The notes: generated by a model from the sequence alone, not told the origin. A stretch of DNA of 64,000 nt from Aquibium sp. ELW1220 (GCF_030398385.1 NZ_JAOAOQ010000001.1:341035-405034), one strand, 5' to 3'. Counted from the stretch's first letter, positions 9,881 to 19,937 are shown. Program-made: numbers and translations.

Positions 9881-11050
9881 TTGCCCGTCGTTCCCGCCCG
9901 GATCCTGCCTGCGATCGTCGTTTCGCAGTTTGCCGCGACGTCGCTGTGGTTTGCCGGCAATGCGGTGATGCCCGAGTTGCAGCGCGCTGCCGGGCTGCCG
10001 GTTTCGGCGGTGGGCGACGTGACGATCGCGGTGCAGCTCGGCTTCATCGCTGGGACGCTGGTCTTCGCCTGGCTGGCGATCGCCGACCGCTACTCTCCCC
10101 GGATGATCTTCTTCCTCTGCGCGCTGGCCGGTGCGGCGGCCAATGCGGCGACGCTCGCCACCGGCGGCGAGTATCTGCCGCTGCTGGTCGTGCGGTTTGC
10201 GACCGGCTTCTTCCTCGCCGGCCTCTACCCCGTCGGCATGAAGATCGCGTCGGGCTGGTACGACCGCGACCTCGGGCTGGCGCTCGGCTGGCTGGTCGGC
10301 GCGCTGGTGCTGGGCACGGCGCTGCCGCATCTGATCCGCGGCCTCGGCGGCGACCTGCCCTGGCAGGGCGTGATCCTCGCCGTCTCGGCGATCGCGGTCG
10401 CGGGCGGCATGGCGATGCTCGTGCTGGTGCCGGACGGGCCGCATCTGAAGGCCGGCGCGGGTTTCGACCCGACGGCTTTCGCGACGATCTTCCGCTCGGC
10501 CGATTTCCGCGCCTCGGCCTTCGGCTATTTCGGCCACATGTGGGAGCTCTATGCCTTCTACGCCTTCCTGCCGGTGCTGCTGGCCGCGCGCCTCGGCGGT
10601 GACGCCGCGCTTGTCTCGCTGTGGAGCTTTGCGGCGATCGCCGCCGGTTTCCTCGGCTGCATGGGCGGCGGCTATCTGTCGAGGGCGATCGGCAGCGTGC
10701 GGGTCGCCCGCCTGCAACTGTCGGCGTCGGGCCTGTGCTGCCTCGTGTCGCCGCTCGCCTTCCTCGCGCCCGTGCCGCTGTTCCTCGCCTTCCTCATGTT
10801 CTGGGGCGTGGTGGTGGCGGGCGATTCGCCGCAGTTCTCCGCCCTCAACGCCCGCTTCGCCCCGCCCCGCCTCGTCGGATCGGCGCTGACCATCGCCAAC
10901 TGCATCGGCTTCTCGATCACCATTGTCTCGATCGCCCTGCTCGCCCGGCTGATCGGCATCGCCGGTCCGCAATATGCCTTCCTGATGCTGGTGCCCGGGC
11001 CGATCCTCGGCCTGGCGGCGCTGCGGCGGCTGGCGGTCAGGCCGGAGTAG
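9881..11050 (+). CDS. MFS transporter
   Basis: A 389-residue integral membrane protein of the major facilitator superfamily with about 12 hydrophobic segments (for example FAATSLWFAGNAVMPEL at the N-terminus). The loop after TM2 (AIADRYSPRMIF) resembles the MFS D-R-x-G/R signature. The start chosen is TTG at 9881, because a GAGGAG Shine-Dalgarno lies 6 nt upstream at 9869-9874 and the product then begins MPVVPARILPAIVVSQ just before TM1, giving a normal family length. Upstream in-frame ATG codons would add about 90 unlikely residues. The substrate cannot be read from the sequence. It stands alone, convergent with the EamA gene. Confidence 0.85.
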   Translation: MPVVPARILPAIVVSQFAATSLWFAGNAVMPELQRAAGLPVSAVGDVTIAVQLGFIAGTLVFAWLAIADRYSPRMIFFLCALAGAAANAATLATGGEYLPLLVVRFATGFFLAGLYPVGMKIASGWYDRDLGLALGWLVGALVLGTALPHLIRGLGGDLPWQGVILAVSAIAVAGGMAMLVLVPDGPHLKAGAGFDPTAFATIFRSADFRASAFGYFGHMWELYAFYAFLPVLLAARLGGDAALVSLWSFAAIAAGFLGCMGGGYLSRAIGSVRVARLQLSASGLCCLVSPLAFLAPVPLFLAFLMFWGVVVAGDSPQFSALNARFAPPRLVGSALTIANCIGFSITIVSIALLARLIGIAGPQYAFLMLVPGPILGLAALRRLAVRPE

Positions 11051-11170
11051 GCGCGGCGGGGCGCGGCTGTCGGTCTGCGGCGCGGGACGCGGTGGGGCCG
11101 CCCGCCTGCAGCCATGGCATCGTCAGACCCGCATCGCCGCCGCCGCCGGCTTCGGCCCGCCCGCGATCCG

Positions 11171-12067
11171 TCAGTCTTTCGACGCGTATTCGCGCAGGAT
11201 GACGATCACCCCGCTGGCGATGATGACCGCGGCGCCGACGAAGGTGGCGGTGTCGGGGACCTCGCTCCAGATCAGCCAGCCGAAGGCGGTGGCCCAGACG
11301 AGCGCGGTGTAGTCGAGCGGTGCCACCAGCGCGGCCGGGGCGAAACGGAAGGCCTGGGTCATCATCGTCATGCCCGCGGTTCCGACGATCGAGATCGCGA
11401 CGAACAGCCAGATGTGCTCCGCCTGGACGTCGCGCCACACGAAGGGGACGACGAAGGCGGCCAGAAGGGCGCCGGCACCGGTCAGGTACAGCAGCAGCGT
11501 CCACACGCTCTCGCGCGGATCGAGCCAGCGCGCGCTCAGCATCAGCAGCGCATAGACGAAGGCGGTGGCGACCGGCAGCAGCGAAACCGCCTGGAAGCTG
11601 GCGCCGCCCGGGCGGATGACGATCAGCACGCCGATGAAGCCGGCGATTACCGCCGACCAGCGTCGCCAGCCGACATGTTCGGCGAGAAACGCGGCCGACA
11701 TGATGGTGATGAAGAGCGGCGCCACGAAGATCAGCGCGGTGGCCTCGGCAAGCTGCAGGTGCATGATGCTGGTGAAGAACAGGACGGCGGCGCCGAGCCA
11801 GAGCACGCCGCGCGCGAGATGAGCCAGCGGCCGGCTGGAGCGCAGGGCTGCGGCCCCTCCCATGCGGTATGCGAAGACGATCGCGAAGGGCAGGGCGATC
11901 ATGTTGCGCAGGAAGAGGATCTGCACGGGGGAATAGGTCGCCGTGAGCGCCTTGGCCAGCGCGTCGTTGACGGTGAGACAGGCGACGCCGAGGCACATCA
12001 GGACGATGCCGGTCAGCCTGTTCTGCCGCGTTTCCTCCACGCTCGTCCTCCCTGGTGTTTTCGCCAT
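11171..12067 (-). CDS. EamA/DMT-family permease
   Basis: A 298-residue protein with ten predicted transmembrane segments arranged as two EamA repeats, the usual length and layout for the drug/metabolite transporter superfamily. Recognisable stretches include LTGIVLMCLGVACLTVNDALAK in TM1 and LDYTALVWATAFGWLIWSEVP in the second repeat. These proteins typically export small metabolites or amino acids; the substrate here is unknown. It is convergent with the MFS gene, with a 120-bp gap that shows no gene, and divergent from the small membrane protein gene that starts 236 bp away. Confidence 0.88.
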   Translation of the reverse strand: MAKTPGRTSVEETRQNRLTGIVLMCLGVACLTVNDALAKALTATYSPVQILFLRNMIALPFAIVFAYRMGGAAALRSSRPLAHLARGVLWLGAAVLFFTSIMHLQLAEATALIFVAPLFITIMSAAFLAEHVGWRRWSAVIAGFIGVLIVIRPGGASFQAVSLLPVATAFVYALLMLSARWLDPRESVWTLLLYLTGAGALLAAFVVPFVWRDVQAEHIWLFVAISIVGTAGMTMMTQAFRFAPAALVAPLDYTALVWATAFGWLIWSEVPDTATFVGAAVIIASGVIVILREYASKD

Positions 12068-12302
12068 CGGTTGCCCGTGGCCCGGTTCGGCCTTCCGCCG
12101 AAGCGCGGCTCGGGAGGGGATAGCGGAGCGGCATCGCCTCGTCTTCCCCCGAATGGCGCGTGGCCCAAGGCTTGGCCTTGGGTGTCTCCCTGCTCATCGG
12201 CCCGGCATCTTTTTCTGGCCCCGGTGTCGAAAGTCCGCCGGCCCGGGTGTCATGCGGTCGGAAGCCGCCGTCCGGCGCCTTCGTCAAACAAGGAGCTACC
12301 CC

Positions 12303-12746
12303 ATGACCGAGCTTTCCCTGACCGCGCCCTTCAGGCGCATGCCGATCTGGCTTTCCGCCGTCGCGTTCGGCGGCATCGCGTGGAACGCGTTCGGCGCCGT
12401 CCAGTTCGCCGGGTCTCTGACGGCGACCGTCGACAGCCTGACGGCGTCCGGCCTGACCGCCGGGCAGGCCGCGATCATGACCGGATATCCGCTGTGGATG
12501 ACGCTTGCCTTCGGGCTCGGCGTCGCCGGCGGGCTGGCCGGCAGCCTCCTGCTGTTGCTGCGCCACCGGCTGTCGCGCCCCGTCCTCGGCGTCTCGCTGG
12601 CCGCCTATCTCGCCCTGTGGGTCGGCGATGCCGTTCATGGCGTCTTTTCGGCGCTCGGCGTGACGCAGGTCGTCATCCTCACCACCGTCGTCGCCATCGC
12701 CGCCGCGCTCTTCGCGGCGAGCAGGCTTTCCGCAGCCCGCACCTGA
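12303..12746 (+). CDS. Small four-helix membrane protein, unknown function
   Basis: 147 residues with four hydrophobic segments (about 18-38, 60-85, 95-112 and 120-140). It has no recognised catalytic motif, and I do not recognise the family. The ATG at 12303 has an AAGGAG Shine-Dalgarno 6 nt upstream. It is 47 bp ahead of the YCII gene and in line with the ECF sigma gene, so the three probably form one transcript. A role in sensing or anti-sigma control would be speculation: no anti-sigma signature is visible. Confidence 0.65.
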   Translation: MTELSLTAPFRRMPIWLSAVAFGGIAWNAFGAVQFAGSLTATVDSLTASGLTAGQAAIMTGYPLWMTLAFGLGVAGGLAGSLLLLLRHRLSRPVLGVSLAAYLALWVGDAVHGVFSALGVTQVVILTTVVAIAAALFAASRLSAART

Positions 12747-12793
12747 TCCGCCCGCCACCCGCCAACCGTAGAAGAGATACCGGAGACAGAACC

Positions 12794-13150
12794 ATGCAGT
12801 TCATGCTGATCCTCAACGAAACGGCAGAAGATTTCGCCCGCCGCGCCGATCCCGCGCTGGCAGGCGACTACTGGGGCGGCTGGAACGCGTTCATCGGAGC
12901 GATGGCGCAGGCCGGCGTGATCGTGAAGGGCGACGGCCTCCAGGGGCCTCACGCCGCGACGACGCTGCGCGTCCGCGACGGCCGCCGGCAGGTCGAGGAC
13001 GGACCCTTCGCCGACTCGAAGGAACAGCTCGGCGGCTATTTCGTCATCGAGGTGCCCGATCTCGACGCAGCGCTCGACTGGGCCGCCAGGGCGCCGTCTG
13101 CCGCGACGGCCTCCGTCGAGATCCGGCCGATCCTGCCGATGCCTGCGTGA
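12794..13150 (+). CDS. YCII-related DGPF-motif protein
   Basis: A 118-residue ferredoxin-like alpha/beta protein of the YCII/DGPF family. It shows the start MQFMLILNE and the signature VEDGPFADSKEQLGGY at about residues 67-82. Genes of this family are commonly paired with ECF41/ECF42-type sigma factors, and the next gene is one. The stop TGA overlaps the GTG start of the sigma gene (GTGA at 13147-13150), so translation is probably coupled. The biochemical role of DGPF proteins is not established. Confidence 0.88.
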   Translation: MQFMLILNETAEDFARRADPALAGDYWGGWNAFIGAMAQAGVIVKGDGLQGPHAATTLRVRDGRRQVEDGPFADSKEQLGGYFVIEVPDLDAALDWAARAPSAATASVEIRPILPMPA

Positions 13151-14400
13151 CGGCACCGCCCGGCATCGACGACGCGGCCCGGGCTGCCGAGCAGGCGGCC
13201 CGGGCGAGCTACGGCAAGCTCGTGGCCATCCTCGCCATGCGCGACCGCGACATCGCCGCGGCGGAAGACGCGCTCGGCGAGGCGTTCCTGTCGGCGCTGA
13301 CGGCGTGGTCGAGCCGGGGCGTTCCGGCCAATCCCGAAGCCTGGCTGGTGACGGCGGCGCGCAACCGGCTGAAGAATGCCGCGCGCGCCGGCCGCGTCCG
13401 GCACGCAGGGCAGGCCGAGATCGAGAGGCGCCTGACGCTGCCGGCAGACGATGGCGCCTTTCCCGACCAGCGCCTGCGGCTGCTGTTCGTCTGCGCCCAT
13501 CCGGCGATCGATCCGGCGGCGCGGACGCCGCTGATGCTGCAGACGGTGCTGGGGCTCGATGCCGGCCGCATCGCCCGCGCCTTCCTGGCCGAGCCCGCCG
13601 CCATGGCGCAGAGGCTGGTCCGCGCCAAGGCACGCATCCGCGACGCCGGCCTGCGGTTCGAGCTGCCCGATATCGATGACATGGCCGGGCGCCTCGACGC
13701 CGTGCTCGACGCGATCTACGCCGCTTTCGGGCAGGGCTGGGACGGTCTCGACGACCAGGGCGGCGCGGACGCGCTGACCGGCGAGGCGATCTGGCTTGCC
13801 CGCCTCGTCGTCTCCCTGCTGCCCGCGGAGCCCGAGCCCAGGGGACTGCTGGCGCTGATGCTCCATTGCGACGCGCGCCGCGCGGCCCGGCGCGACGCCG
13901 GCGGCCGCTTCGTGCCGCTGGACCGCCAGGACGCCCGCCTGTGGGACCGCGACAGGATCGTCGAGGCGGAAGGGCTGCTGGCTGCCGCCGCCATGGCGGG
14001 CCGTTTCGGCCGGTTCCAGTGCGAGGCGGCGATCCAGTCCGTCCATGCCCAGCGCCCGATCACCGGGAGGCTGAACCTCGAGGCCCTGCGCATGCTCTAC
14101 GATCTGCTGGTCGCGCATGCCGACGGCATCGGCGCCCGGATCGGCAGGGCGGTGGTGATGGCGGACGCAGGCGATGCGGCGGCTGCGCTCGCCGAGCTGG
14201 ACGGCATGGCTGGCGAGAGGGTGGCGAAGCATCAGCCGTGGTGGGTCGCCAGAAGCCACGTCGCCCTCCTCGCGGGACGGCCGCTCGTGGCTGCGGCCAG
14301 CCTGGCCAAGGCCATCGATCTGACCAACGACATCGCGGTCAGGCATCATCTGGCGGAGCGGCTTGCCTCACTCAGGCCCGTCGGGACGGCGCGATCGTAG
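13147..14400 (+). CDS. ECF42-like RNA polymerase sigma factor with helical C-terminal extension
   Basis: A 417-residue ECF sigma factor, much longer than a minimal ECF (about 190). The sigma-2 region is at about 20-95 (ILAMRDRDIAAAEDALGEAF, then WLVTAARNRLKN). A sigma-4-like region is near 125-165 (LMLQTVLGLDAGRIARAFL). The rest is a helical, TPR-like extension typical of ECF42/DUF6596 proteins (HCDARRAARRD, LDRQDARLWDR). The start is GTG at 13147, overlapping the stop of the DGPF gene by four bases. Known ECF42 members lack a classical anti-sigma factor and are thought to be controlled through the C-terminal extension. The partner DGPF and membrane-protein genes are upstream in the same direction. 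Confidence 0.9.
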   Translation: MTAPPGIDDAARAAEQAARASYGKLVAILAMRDRDIAAAEDALGEAFLSALTAWSSRGVPANPEAWLVTAARNRLKNAARAGRVRHAGQAEIERRLTLPADDGAFPDQRLRLLFVCAHPAIDPAARTPLMLQTVLGLDAGRIARAFLAEPAAMAQRLVRAKARIRDAGLRFELPDIDDMAGRLDAVLDAIYAAFGQGWDGLDDQGGADALTGEAIWLARLVVSLLPAEPEPRGLLALMLHCDARRAARRDAGGRFVPLDRQDARLWDRDRIVEAEGLLAAAAMAGRFGRFQCEAAIQSVHAQRPITGRLNLEALRMLYDLLVAHADGIGARIGRAVVMADAGDAAAALAELDGMAGERVAKHQPWWVARSHVALLAGRPLVAAASLAKAIDLTNDIAVRHHLAERLASLRPVGTARS

Positions 14401-14529
14401 CGTCCGCGGGTGCAGGCCGACGCGCGCGATGCCAGTTCTGCCGTAATCGACGCTCAGGCGGCGCCGACCCCTCCTGCCTGCGGGAGACGGGCGCACAAGC
14501 GCAGGTTCATGCTGCCGGTGGGCCCCCGG

Positions 14530-15468
14530 TCAGGGCCGGGCGCCGAGCACGGCGGACGGATCGAAGCCGCATTCCTCGGCGATGCGCGCATAGGCGTCGG
14601 CAAAGCCGCCCAACGGATAGCGATGGGACCGCGACGCCCCGTCGCTGCTCCTGACCGCAATCGCGACCTCAGCCCCGGTGCCGAGCGCGCGCGCCACCGG
14701 GCCGATCGACAGCGGCACATAGGCATGGCCGTTGCGGAGCGCCATCGGAAAGAGGATGCCGTCGACGGCGACCGTCACGCGGGTTCCGGCGGCGATGTCC
14801 GCGGCCGGATCGAAACGCAGCTGATCGTCGAAGACCAGCAGCCACAGGCCGTCATCGGCCGCCGAACCGGCAGCGCGGCTGTAGACGCTGCAGGACCATG
14901 TGCCGTCACTGCGGGGCGAGGCGACGGCGGTCCACGTCTCGGCGAAGCGACCGAGCACCAGGCGGTCCGGCAGGTAGCCCGGGCTGCCGGGACAGCCGCC
15001 GTCGCTGACCGCCGGGAAATGGAAGCTGCGCCCGGCCGGTCCGGCCGCCTTGCTTACGACGCCGTTGCGCACGCTGCCCTCGTAGGCGTTGCAGCCGGCC
15101 GAAACCGCCAGCCTTATCTCTGCGCCGATCTCCGGGTCGGCAATCAGGCCGGCATGGCGTGCGGCGATGCAGATGTTGCTGCCGGGCGCGAAGGTCCAGC
15201 TGCCGGCGACGCCGCCGATCGTCTGCAGCAGCGTGCCCGGATAGGGCTTCGGCGCATCCGGATCGGCCAGTTCGTCGGTGAGGTCGGACAGGTCGAGCAC
15301 GAAGCCGCCGCGCGGCGGGCCGCAGGTGCAGGTCAGCGTGGCGGTTTCACCCGGCGGCGGCGGATAGTCGTTCAGCGTGCGCGCGCAGGGCTCGGCTGCG
15401 GCAGGCGATGCAGAGGCCGCCAATCCCGCCATGGCCATGGCAGCGAGCAGGCAGCCGCGCAGGCTCAT
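14530..15468 (-). CDS. Secreted LCCL-domain protein
   Basis: A 312-residue exported protein. Residues 1-25 form a signal peptide (LLAAMAMAGLAASASPAAA then EP). An LCCL domain follows at about 80-145: GSWTFAPGSNICIAARHAG, then GCNAYEGSVRNGVVS, with the conserved cysteines and histidine. The C-terminal third (GLWLLVFDDQLRF..., then FPLxGFADAYARIAEECGF-like) resembles the tail of invasion-associated-locus-B-type periplasmic proteins. The ATG at 15468 was chosen because it directly precedes the signal peptide; the frame stays open upstream but reads as low-complexity sequence. LCCL domains are better known from eukaryotic secreted proteins and may bind lipid or polysaccharide. The role here is unknown. 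Confidence 0.75.
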   Translation of the reverse strand: MSLRGCLLAAMAMAGLAASASPAAAEPCARTLNDYPPPPGETATLTCTCGPPRGGFVLDLSDLTDELADPDAPKPYPGTLLQTIGGVAGSWTFAPGSNICIAARHAGLIADPEIGAEIRLAVSAGCNAYEGSVRNGVVSKAAGPAGRSFHFPAVSDGGCPGSPGYLPDRLVLGRFAETWTAVASPRSDGTWSCSVYSRAAGSAADDGLWLLVFDDQLRFDPAADIAAGTRVTVAVDGILFPMALRNGHAYVPLSIGPVARALGTGAEVAIAVRSSDGASRSHRYPLGGFADAYARIAEECGFDPSAVLGARP

Positions 15469-16133
15469 CGCCGCCGCCCTGAGACCAAGCCGGATACCGC
15501 TGGCACCCGCATCGGAACCTCCCCGTCTGTGCGCACGCGGTCGTGGTCCCGCCGCGACCCGGCGCGTCATCACCACCATCCGGCCCGCACCAGGGCGTAC
15601 GAATATGCGTTGCGCGGCAGGCCCGGCGCGCCGGCCGGCACTCCCGCTTCCGCTGGCCGAGCGGCTCTTCAGGCCAAGAGTGCCGCCCGGGAGACGCATT
15701 GGCAAGCCCGAACCCAGCGTGAGCGGCCGGAGCGCCCGAAGGGCGGCCAGGATCAGCGCAGCGCGTTCCGGCAGAGCCGCGAGTGCCCTCGCCGCGGTGC
15801 ACCGCTCGGGTTGCTCTCGCGGGAGCTGATGTCCCTGCCTGATCAAGTCAGTGCTGGAGTTGGCAGCGGCCGGAACCGGGCGATCGGCGGCCGGATCTCG
15901 GCGAACGCTTTCTGCGAAGGGCCGATCCCGCTATTCGCGACGCGAAGAACGAACGAAACCGGATGCCATGGTGGCGCGCGATGTCGGCCATGCGCGTTTC
16001 GCGGCCGGTTTGAACGTAAGGCTCGATCACAACACTGCGGCCGGCGCTGGCGTCAAAAGCGAGGGAAAGGCCTTCGAGGGGGATGGGTCTCGTGTGAGAG
16101 CCGAGGCGCTGCGTAAAGCTATTCAGCGAGAAA
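15469..16133. other. 665-bp region with no convincing gene
   Basis: Between the LCCL-protein gene and tRNA-Leu. Reading frames on both strands are Arg/Ala/Pro-rich and lack family features. One minus-strand frame (15848-16177) runs into the tRNA and so is not real. The part nearest 15469 should hold the promoter of the LCCL gene. No clear dyad was found. Confidence 0.55.
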
Positions 16134-16218
16134 TGGTGCCCAGGAGAGGACTCGAACCTCCACGCCTTGCGGCACACGGACCTGAACCGTGCGCGTCTAC
16201 CAATTCCGCCACCTGGGC
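16134..16218 (-). tRNA. tRNA-Leu (anticodon CAG)
   Basis: An 85-nt class II tRNA on the minus strand. The acceptor stem GCCCAGG pairs with CCTGGGC. The discriminator A is followed by an encoded CCA (16134-16136). The D arm reads GGCGGAATTGGTAGACGCG. The anticodon stem-loop has the loop TTCAGGT, giving CAG for leucine. A long variable arm (GTGCCGCAAGGCGT) and the T-loop GTTCGAGTC fit tRNA-Leu. It is not flanked by an integrase or by an obvious duplicated 3' end. Confidence 0.95.
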
Positions 16219-16395
16219 AGGTGCGAGGCTTCGTTTATGCGGGGCGCCGGGTGGTGTCAATGCGGGAGTGGGGAGAAATCGAGCTTATTTTCAACGTCGT
16301 GCGCGGAGGCGTGCGGGCGGGGCGGGTGTCGCTGCGGAAGGCGGTCGGCGGTGCCGGCCGCAGCCGCAGGTGGCCGCAGACGCCCGCGCCGTCCG

Positions 16396-17013
16396 TCAGC
16401 CCAGAACGTCCTTCGACGCCACGGTGGAATCGGCGTTGAGGCGATAGATCACCGGCACGCCGGTGCCGAGCTCCATCTTCACCACCTCGTCCTTCGACAG
16501 CCCGTCGAGCGCCATGATCAGGGCGCGCAGCGAGTTGCCGTGGGCGGCGACGAGCACGGTTTCGCCACGCAGCACGTGCGGCTGGATGTCGTGCAGGTAG
16601 TAGGGCCAGACGCGGGCGCCGGTGTCCTTCAGGCTCTCGCCGCCGGGAGGCGCGATGTCGTAGGAGCGGCGCCAGACATGAACCTGCTCCTCGCCCCACT
16701 TCGCCCGCGCGTCGTCCTTGTTGAGGCCCGACAGGTCGCCATAGTCGCGCTCGTTCAGCGCCTGGTCGCGGATGGTCTCGAGGTCGGGCTGGCCGACGGC
16801 CTCCAGGATGTGCCGGCAGGTGACCTGGGCGCGGCTGAGCACCGAGGTGTAGGCGATGTCGAAGGTGAGGCCGCGCGCCTTCAGCGCCTGGCCGGCGGCC
16901 TTCGCCTCCTCGTGGCCCTTCTCGGTCAGGCCCGGATCGCGCCAGCCGGTGAAGAGGTTCTTCAGGTTCCATTCGCTCTGGCCGTGACGGACGAGCACCA
17001 GCGTTCCGGACAT
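16396..17013 (-). CDS. gpmA: 2,3-bisphosphoglycerate-dependent phosphoglycerate mutase
   Basis: A 205-residue cytosolic glycolytic enzyme interconverting 3- and 2-phosphoglycerate. The phosphohistidine motif [10 protein letters not shown] is at residues 6-15. [15 protein letters not shown] and [15 protein letters not shown] follow, and the second catalytic histidine lies in [13 protein letters not shown] near 157. It has the short rhizobial length, compared with about 250 for E. coli GpmA. It lies 98 bp downstream of dapB in the same direction, in a minus-strand series with the ABC exporter, glk and mgsA, all central metabolism or envelope genes. Confidence 0.95.
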   Translation of the reverse strand: MSGTLVLVRHGQSEWNLKNLFTGWRDPGLTEKGHEEAKAAGQALKARGLTFDIAYTSVLSRAQVTCRHILEAVGQPDLETIRDQALNERDYGDLSGLNKDDARAKWGEEQVHVWRRSYDIAPPGGESLKDTGARVWPYYLHDIQPHVLRGETVLVAAHGNSLRALIMALDGLSKDEVVKMELGTGVPVIYRLNADSTVASKDVLG

Positions 17014-17111
17014 GGGCGGCTCCTATGCTTGCAGGAGGTTGAGGGGGAGGGCGGAGAGGGCACGGACGGGGAGGGCGCCGCGCCCGGCAGCAGGAGCGAA
17101 GGGCGCCATCG

Positions 17112-17921
17112 TCAGGCGATCCCGAGCACGTCGAGCATCGAGAACAGGCCGGGCTTGCGGCCGCGCGCCCACATCGCCGCGCGCACCGCGCCGCGGGCGA
17201 AGATGGTGCGGTTCTCGGCGATGTGGGAAAGCACGATGCGCTCGCCCTCGCCGGCGAACACCACCTCGTGCTCGCCGATCACCGAGCCGCCGCGCAGCGT
17301 GGCAAAGCCGATCGAGCCCTCGGGCCGCGGCCCGGTGTGGCCGTCGCGGCTGCGCACGCTGTGCTCGGCAAGATCGATGCCGCGGCCTTCGGCGGCGCGC
17401 TCGCCGAGCAGCAGCGCCGTGCCGGACGGCGCGTCGACCTTGTGGCGGTGGTGCATCTCGAGGATCTCGATGTCGAAATCGGGTCCGAGCGCGCGCGCCG
17501 CCTGGCGCACGAGCGCGCCGAGCAGGTTGACGCCGAGGCTCATGTTGCCGGACTTGACGATGGTGGCGTGGCGGGCGGCGGCCGCGATCGCGGCATCCTC
17601 GTCCGGGCCGCAGCCCGTGGTGCCGATGACGTGGACGATGCGCGCCTGGGCGGCATAGCCGGCGAATTCGACGGAAGCCCTGGGCGACGTGAAGTCGAGC
17701 ACGCCGTCGGCCGCCGCGAAGGCGGGCAGCGGATCGCAGCCGATGGCGACACCGAGCGGGCCGACGCCCGCCAGTTCGCCGACGTCGCGGCCGAGATGCG
17801 GCGAGCCGGGACGCTCGACCGCGGCCGCCACCGCCACGCCGTCGATGTCGTGGATGGCGCGCACCAGCGCCTGGCCCATGCGCCCGCCGGCGCCGACCAC
17901 GACCAGCCTCATGTCGCTCAT
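17112..17921 (-). CDS. dapB: 4-hydroxy-tetrahydrodipicolinate reductase
   Basis: A 269-residue enzyme of the diaminopimelate/lysine pathway that reduces 4-hydroxy-tetrahydrodipicolinate using NAD(P)H. The Rossmann motif [12 protein letters not shown] is at residues 7-18. [17 protein letters not shown] and the DapB signature [19 protein letters not shown] (active-site histidines and K-x-D-x-P-S-G-T) are all present. The ATG at 17921 overlaps the TGA of the upstream ABC exporter (ATGA), so the two are translationally coupled. Full length for the family. Confidence 0.97.
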   Translation of the reverse strand: MSDMRLVVVGAGGRMGQALVRAIHDIDGVAVAAAVERPGSPHLGRDVGELAGVGPLGVAIGCDPLPAFAAADGVLDFTSPRASVEFAGYAAQARIVHVIGTTGCGPDEDAAIAAAARHATIVKSGNMSLGVNLLGALVRQAARALGPDFDIEILEMHHRHKVDAPSGTALLLGERAAEGRGIDLAEHSVRSRDGHTGPRPEGSIGFATLRGGSVIGEHEVVFAGEGERIVLSHIAENRTIFARGAVRAAMWARGRKPGLFSMLDVLGIA

Positions 17922-19789
17922 GCCTTCCTCCGCCTGCCCCTCCGGCCGAGGGTGACCGGCTCCGGCGCGGGGATGTCGCGCACGATGTCGAAATTCACCC
18001 GGCTCTGCATCTGGTAGAAGCGATGATAGATGCCGAGCTTGTCGGCCAGCAGTTCCTCGTGGGTGCCTTCCTCGATCAGGTGGCCGGCCTCCAGCACCAG
18101 GATGCGGTCGGCATTGACCACGGTCGACAGCCGGTGCGCGATGACGATCGTGGTGCGGCCGACCATCACCGTCTCCAGCGCCTTCTGCACCTTCGCTTCC
18201 GATTCGTTGTCGAGCGCCGAGGTCGCCTCGTCGAGCAGCAGGATCGGCGCCTTGCGCACGATGGCGCGGGCGATCGACAGACGCTGGCGCTGGCCGCCGG
18301 AGAAGGTCATGCCGTTCTCGCCGACCGGCGTCTCGTAGCCGCGGGGCAGGGCGCGCACGAAATCGTCGGCCTGCGCCAGGCGCGCCGCCTCCTCCACCTC
18401 CTCGTCGGTGGCGTCGGGGCGGCCGTAGCGGATGTTGTCGCGGATCGTGCCCTCGAAGAGATAGGGCTGCTGCGAGACATAGGCGATCGAGCGGCGCAGC
18501 GACTGCTTGGTGACGCCGGCGATGTTCTGCCCGTCGATGGTGATGGCGCCGTCCCAGACGTCGTAGAAGCGCTGCATCAGCGCGATGATGGTGGACTTGC
18601 CGGCCCCGGAGGTGCCGACGATGGCGGTGGTGCGGCCGGCGGCCGCGGTGAAGCTCACCCCGTTCAGCACCGGCTGGCCCGGCGCATAGCCGAACACCAC
18701 CCGCTCGAAGCGGATTTCGCCCGCTCCGGCCGTAAGCTCGATGGCGTCGTCCGCGTCGCGCTGCAGCGGCTCGACGTCGAGGATCTCGTAGATCATGCGC
18801 GCGTTGACGAGCGAGCGCTCGAGGTTGACCTGCACGCGCGCCAGCCGTCGGGCCGGATCATAGGCGAGCAGCAGCGCGGCGATGAAGGAGAAGACGGCGC
18901 CGGGCGGCTCGCCCGCCACCGACGCGCGGTAGCCGGCATAGGCGATGACGCCGGCGATGGCGAAGCCCGCCAGCACCTCCGAGATCGGCGTCATGCGCTC
19001 CGACACGCGGGCGATCTTGTTGGCCCTCTGCTCGGCGATCGCGATCAGATAGGAGAGCTTCTCGCGCAGCTGGTCCTCCATCGTGAAGGCCTTCACGATG
19101 GCGATGCCCTGCGTTGCCTCCTGCACGGCGCCGATCAGCCGGGCATTGTACTCGATCGATTCGCGCGTGATGACGCGCACGCGCCGCATCAGGTAGTTGA
19201 CCGCGAAGATCATCGGCGGACCGACCATCAGGGCAAACAGCGACAGCAGCGGGTCCTGGAACACCATGACGCCGACCAGCGCGATCAGCGAGATCGCGTC
19301 GCGGGCGATCGAGGTGATCGTCATGTTCAGCAGGTCGCGGATGCCGCCGACGTTCTGGTTGATCCGCGCCGCGAGCTCGGCCGAGCGCGTATCGGCGAAG
19401 AAGTCGATGCCGAGCCGCATCAGGTGGTCGAACATCCGCCGCTGATAGCGGGCGACGAGGTTGTTGCCGACCTTGGCGAGCAGGACCGATTGCAGATAGG
19501 TGGCAAAGCCGCGCACGACGAAGGCGGCGGCGATCGAGCCCGAGATGATCATGATGAGGTCGTATCGCCGCTCGTAGAAGATCGAGTTGACGACGTCGTT
19601 CATGATCCAGGCGGAAAAGGCGGTCGTGGCGGCGACGGCCAGCAGGCAGGCCACCGCGATCGAATAGGTGCCGACATACTCCCGCCCGTTCTCGCGGAAG
19701 ATACGCACGAGGAGCGAGACGATCTCGTCCTGCTTGACCCGCCGGGTCTCGGTCTCGTCAAGAGCCAAAGTCGGATCCGATCCTCGCAT
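17918..19789 (-). CDS. MsbA-like ABC exporter (fused permease/ATPase)
   Basis: 623 residues: six-helix ABC membrane domain at about 35-340, then a nucleotide-binding domain. The Walker A is GTSGAGKST, the Q-loop region [16 protein letters not shown], the signature [14 protein letters not shown], the Walker [13 protein letters not shown] and the switch IAHRLST. The architecture matches half-size exporters that flip lipids or glycans or export drugs; the substrate cannot be assigned. The C-terminus is basic (RRGRRRKA). Its stop overlaps the dapB start by four bases. It is 148 bp downstream of glk in the same direction. Confidence 0.92.
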   Translation of the reverse strand: MRGSDPTLALDETETRRVKQDEIVSLLVRIFRENGREYVGTYSIAVACLLAVAATTAFSAWIMNDVVNSIFYERRYDLIMIISGSIAAAFVVRGFATYLQSVLLAKVGNNLVARYQRRMFDHLMRLGIDFFADTRSAELAARINQNVGGIRDLLNMTITSIARDAISLIALVGVMVFQDPLLSLFALMVGPPMIFAVNYLMRRVRVITRESIEYNARLIGAVQEATQGIAIVKAFTMEDQLREKLSYLIAIAEQRANKIARVSERMTPISEVLAGFAIAGVIAYAGYRASVAGEPPGAVFSFIAALLLAYDPARRLARVQVNLERSLVNARMIYEILDVEPLQRDADDAIELTAGAGEIRFERVVFGYAPGQPVLNGVSFTAAAGRTTAIVGTSGAGKSTIIALMQRFYDVWDGAITIDGQNIAGVTKQSLRRSIAYVSQQPYLFEGTIRDNIRYGRPDATDEEVEEAARLAQADDFVRALPRGYETPVGENGMTFSGGQRQRLSIARAIVRKAPILLLDEATSALDNESEAKVQKALETVMVGRTTIVIAHRLSTVVNADRILVLEAGHLIEEGTHEELLADKLGIYHRFYQMQSRVNFDIVRDIPAPEPVTLGRRGRRRKA

Positions 19790-19937
19790 TGTCCCGCGGC
19801 GCAGGAAGCGGCGAACGGGGAACCAAAAGTCTGGCCCCCTTTAGAGCCTTTCCCCGGCGTTGGAAACCGCCCTGTTCCATGCCGCGCGCGGCCCGCCGTC
19901 GCGGCGCCTGCGTCGGGTCGTGCGCGTCCATGGCGCG

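Noticed and set aside
15848..16177. A 109-residue minus-strand frame
   Set aside because: Its 5' part overlaps tRNA-Leu and no Shine-Dalgarno or homology is apparent.
16134..16218. tRNA-Leu as an island integration site
   Set aside because: No integrase, no duplicated tRNA 3' end and no composition change beside it.
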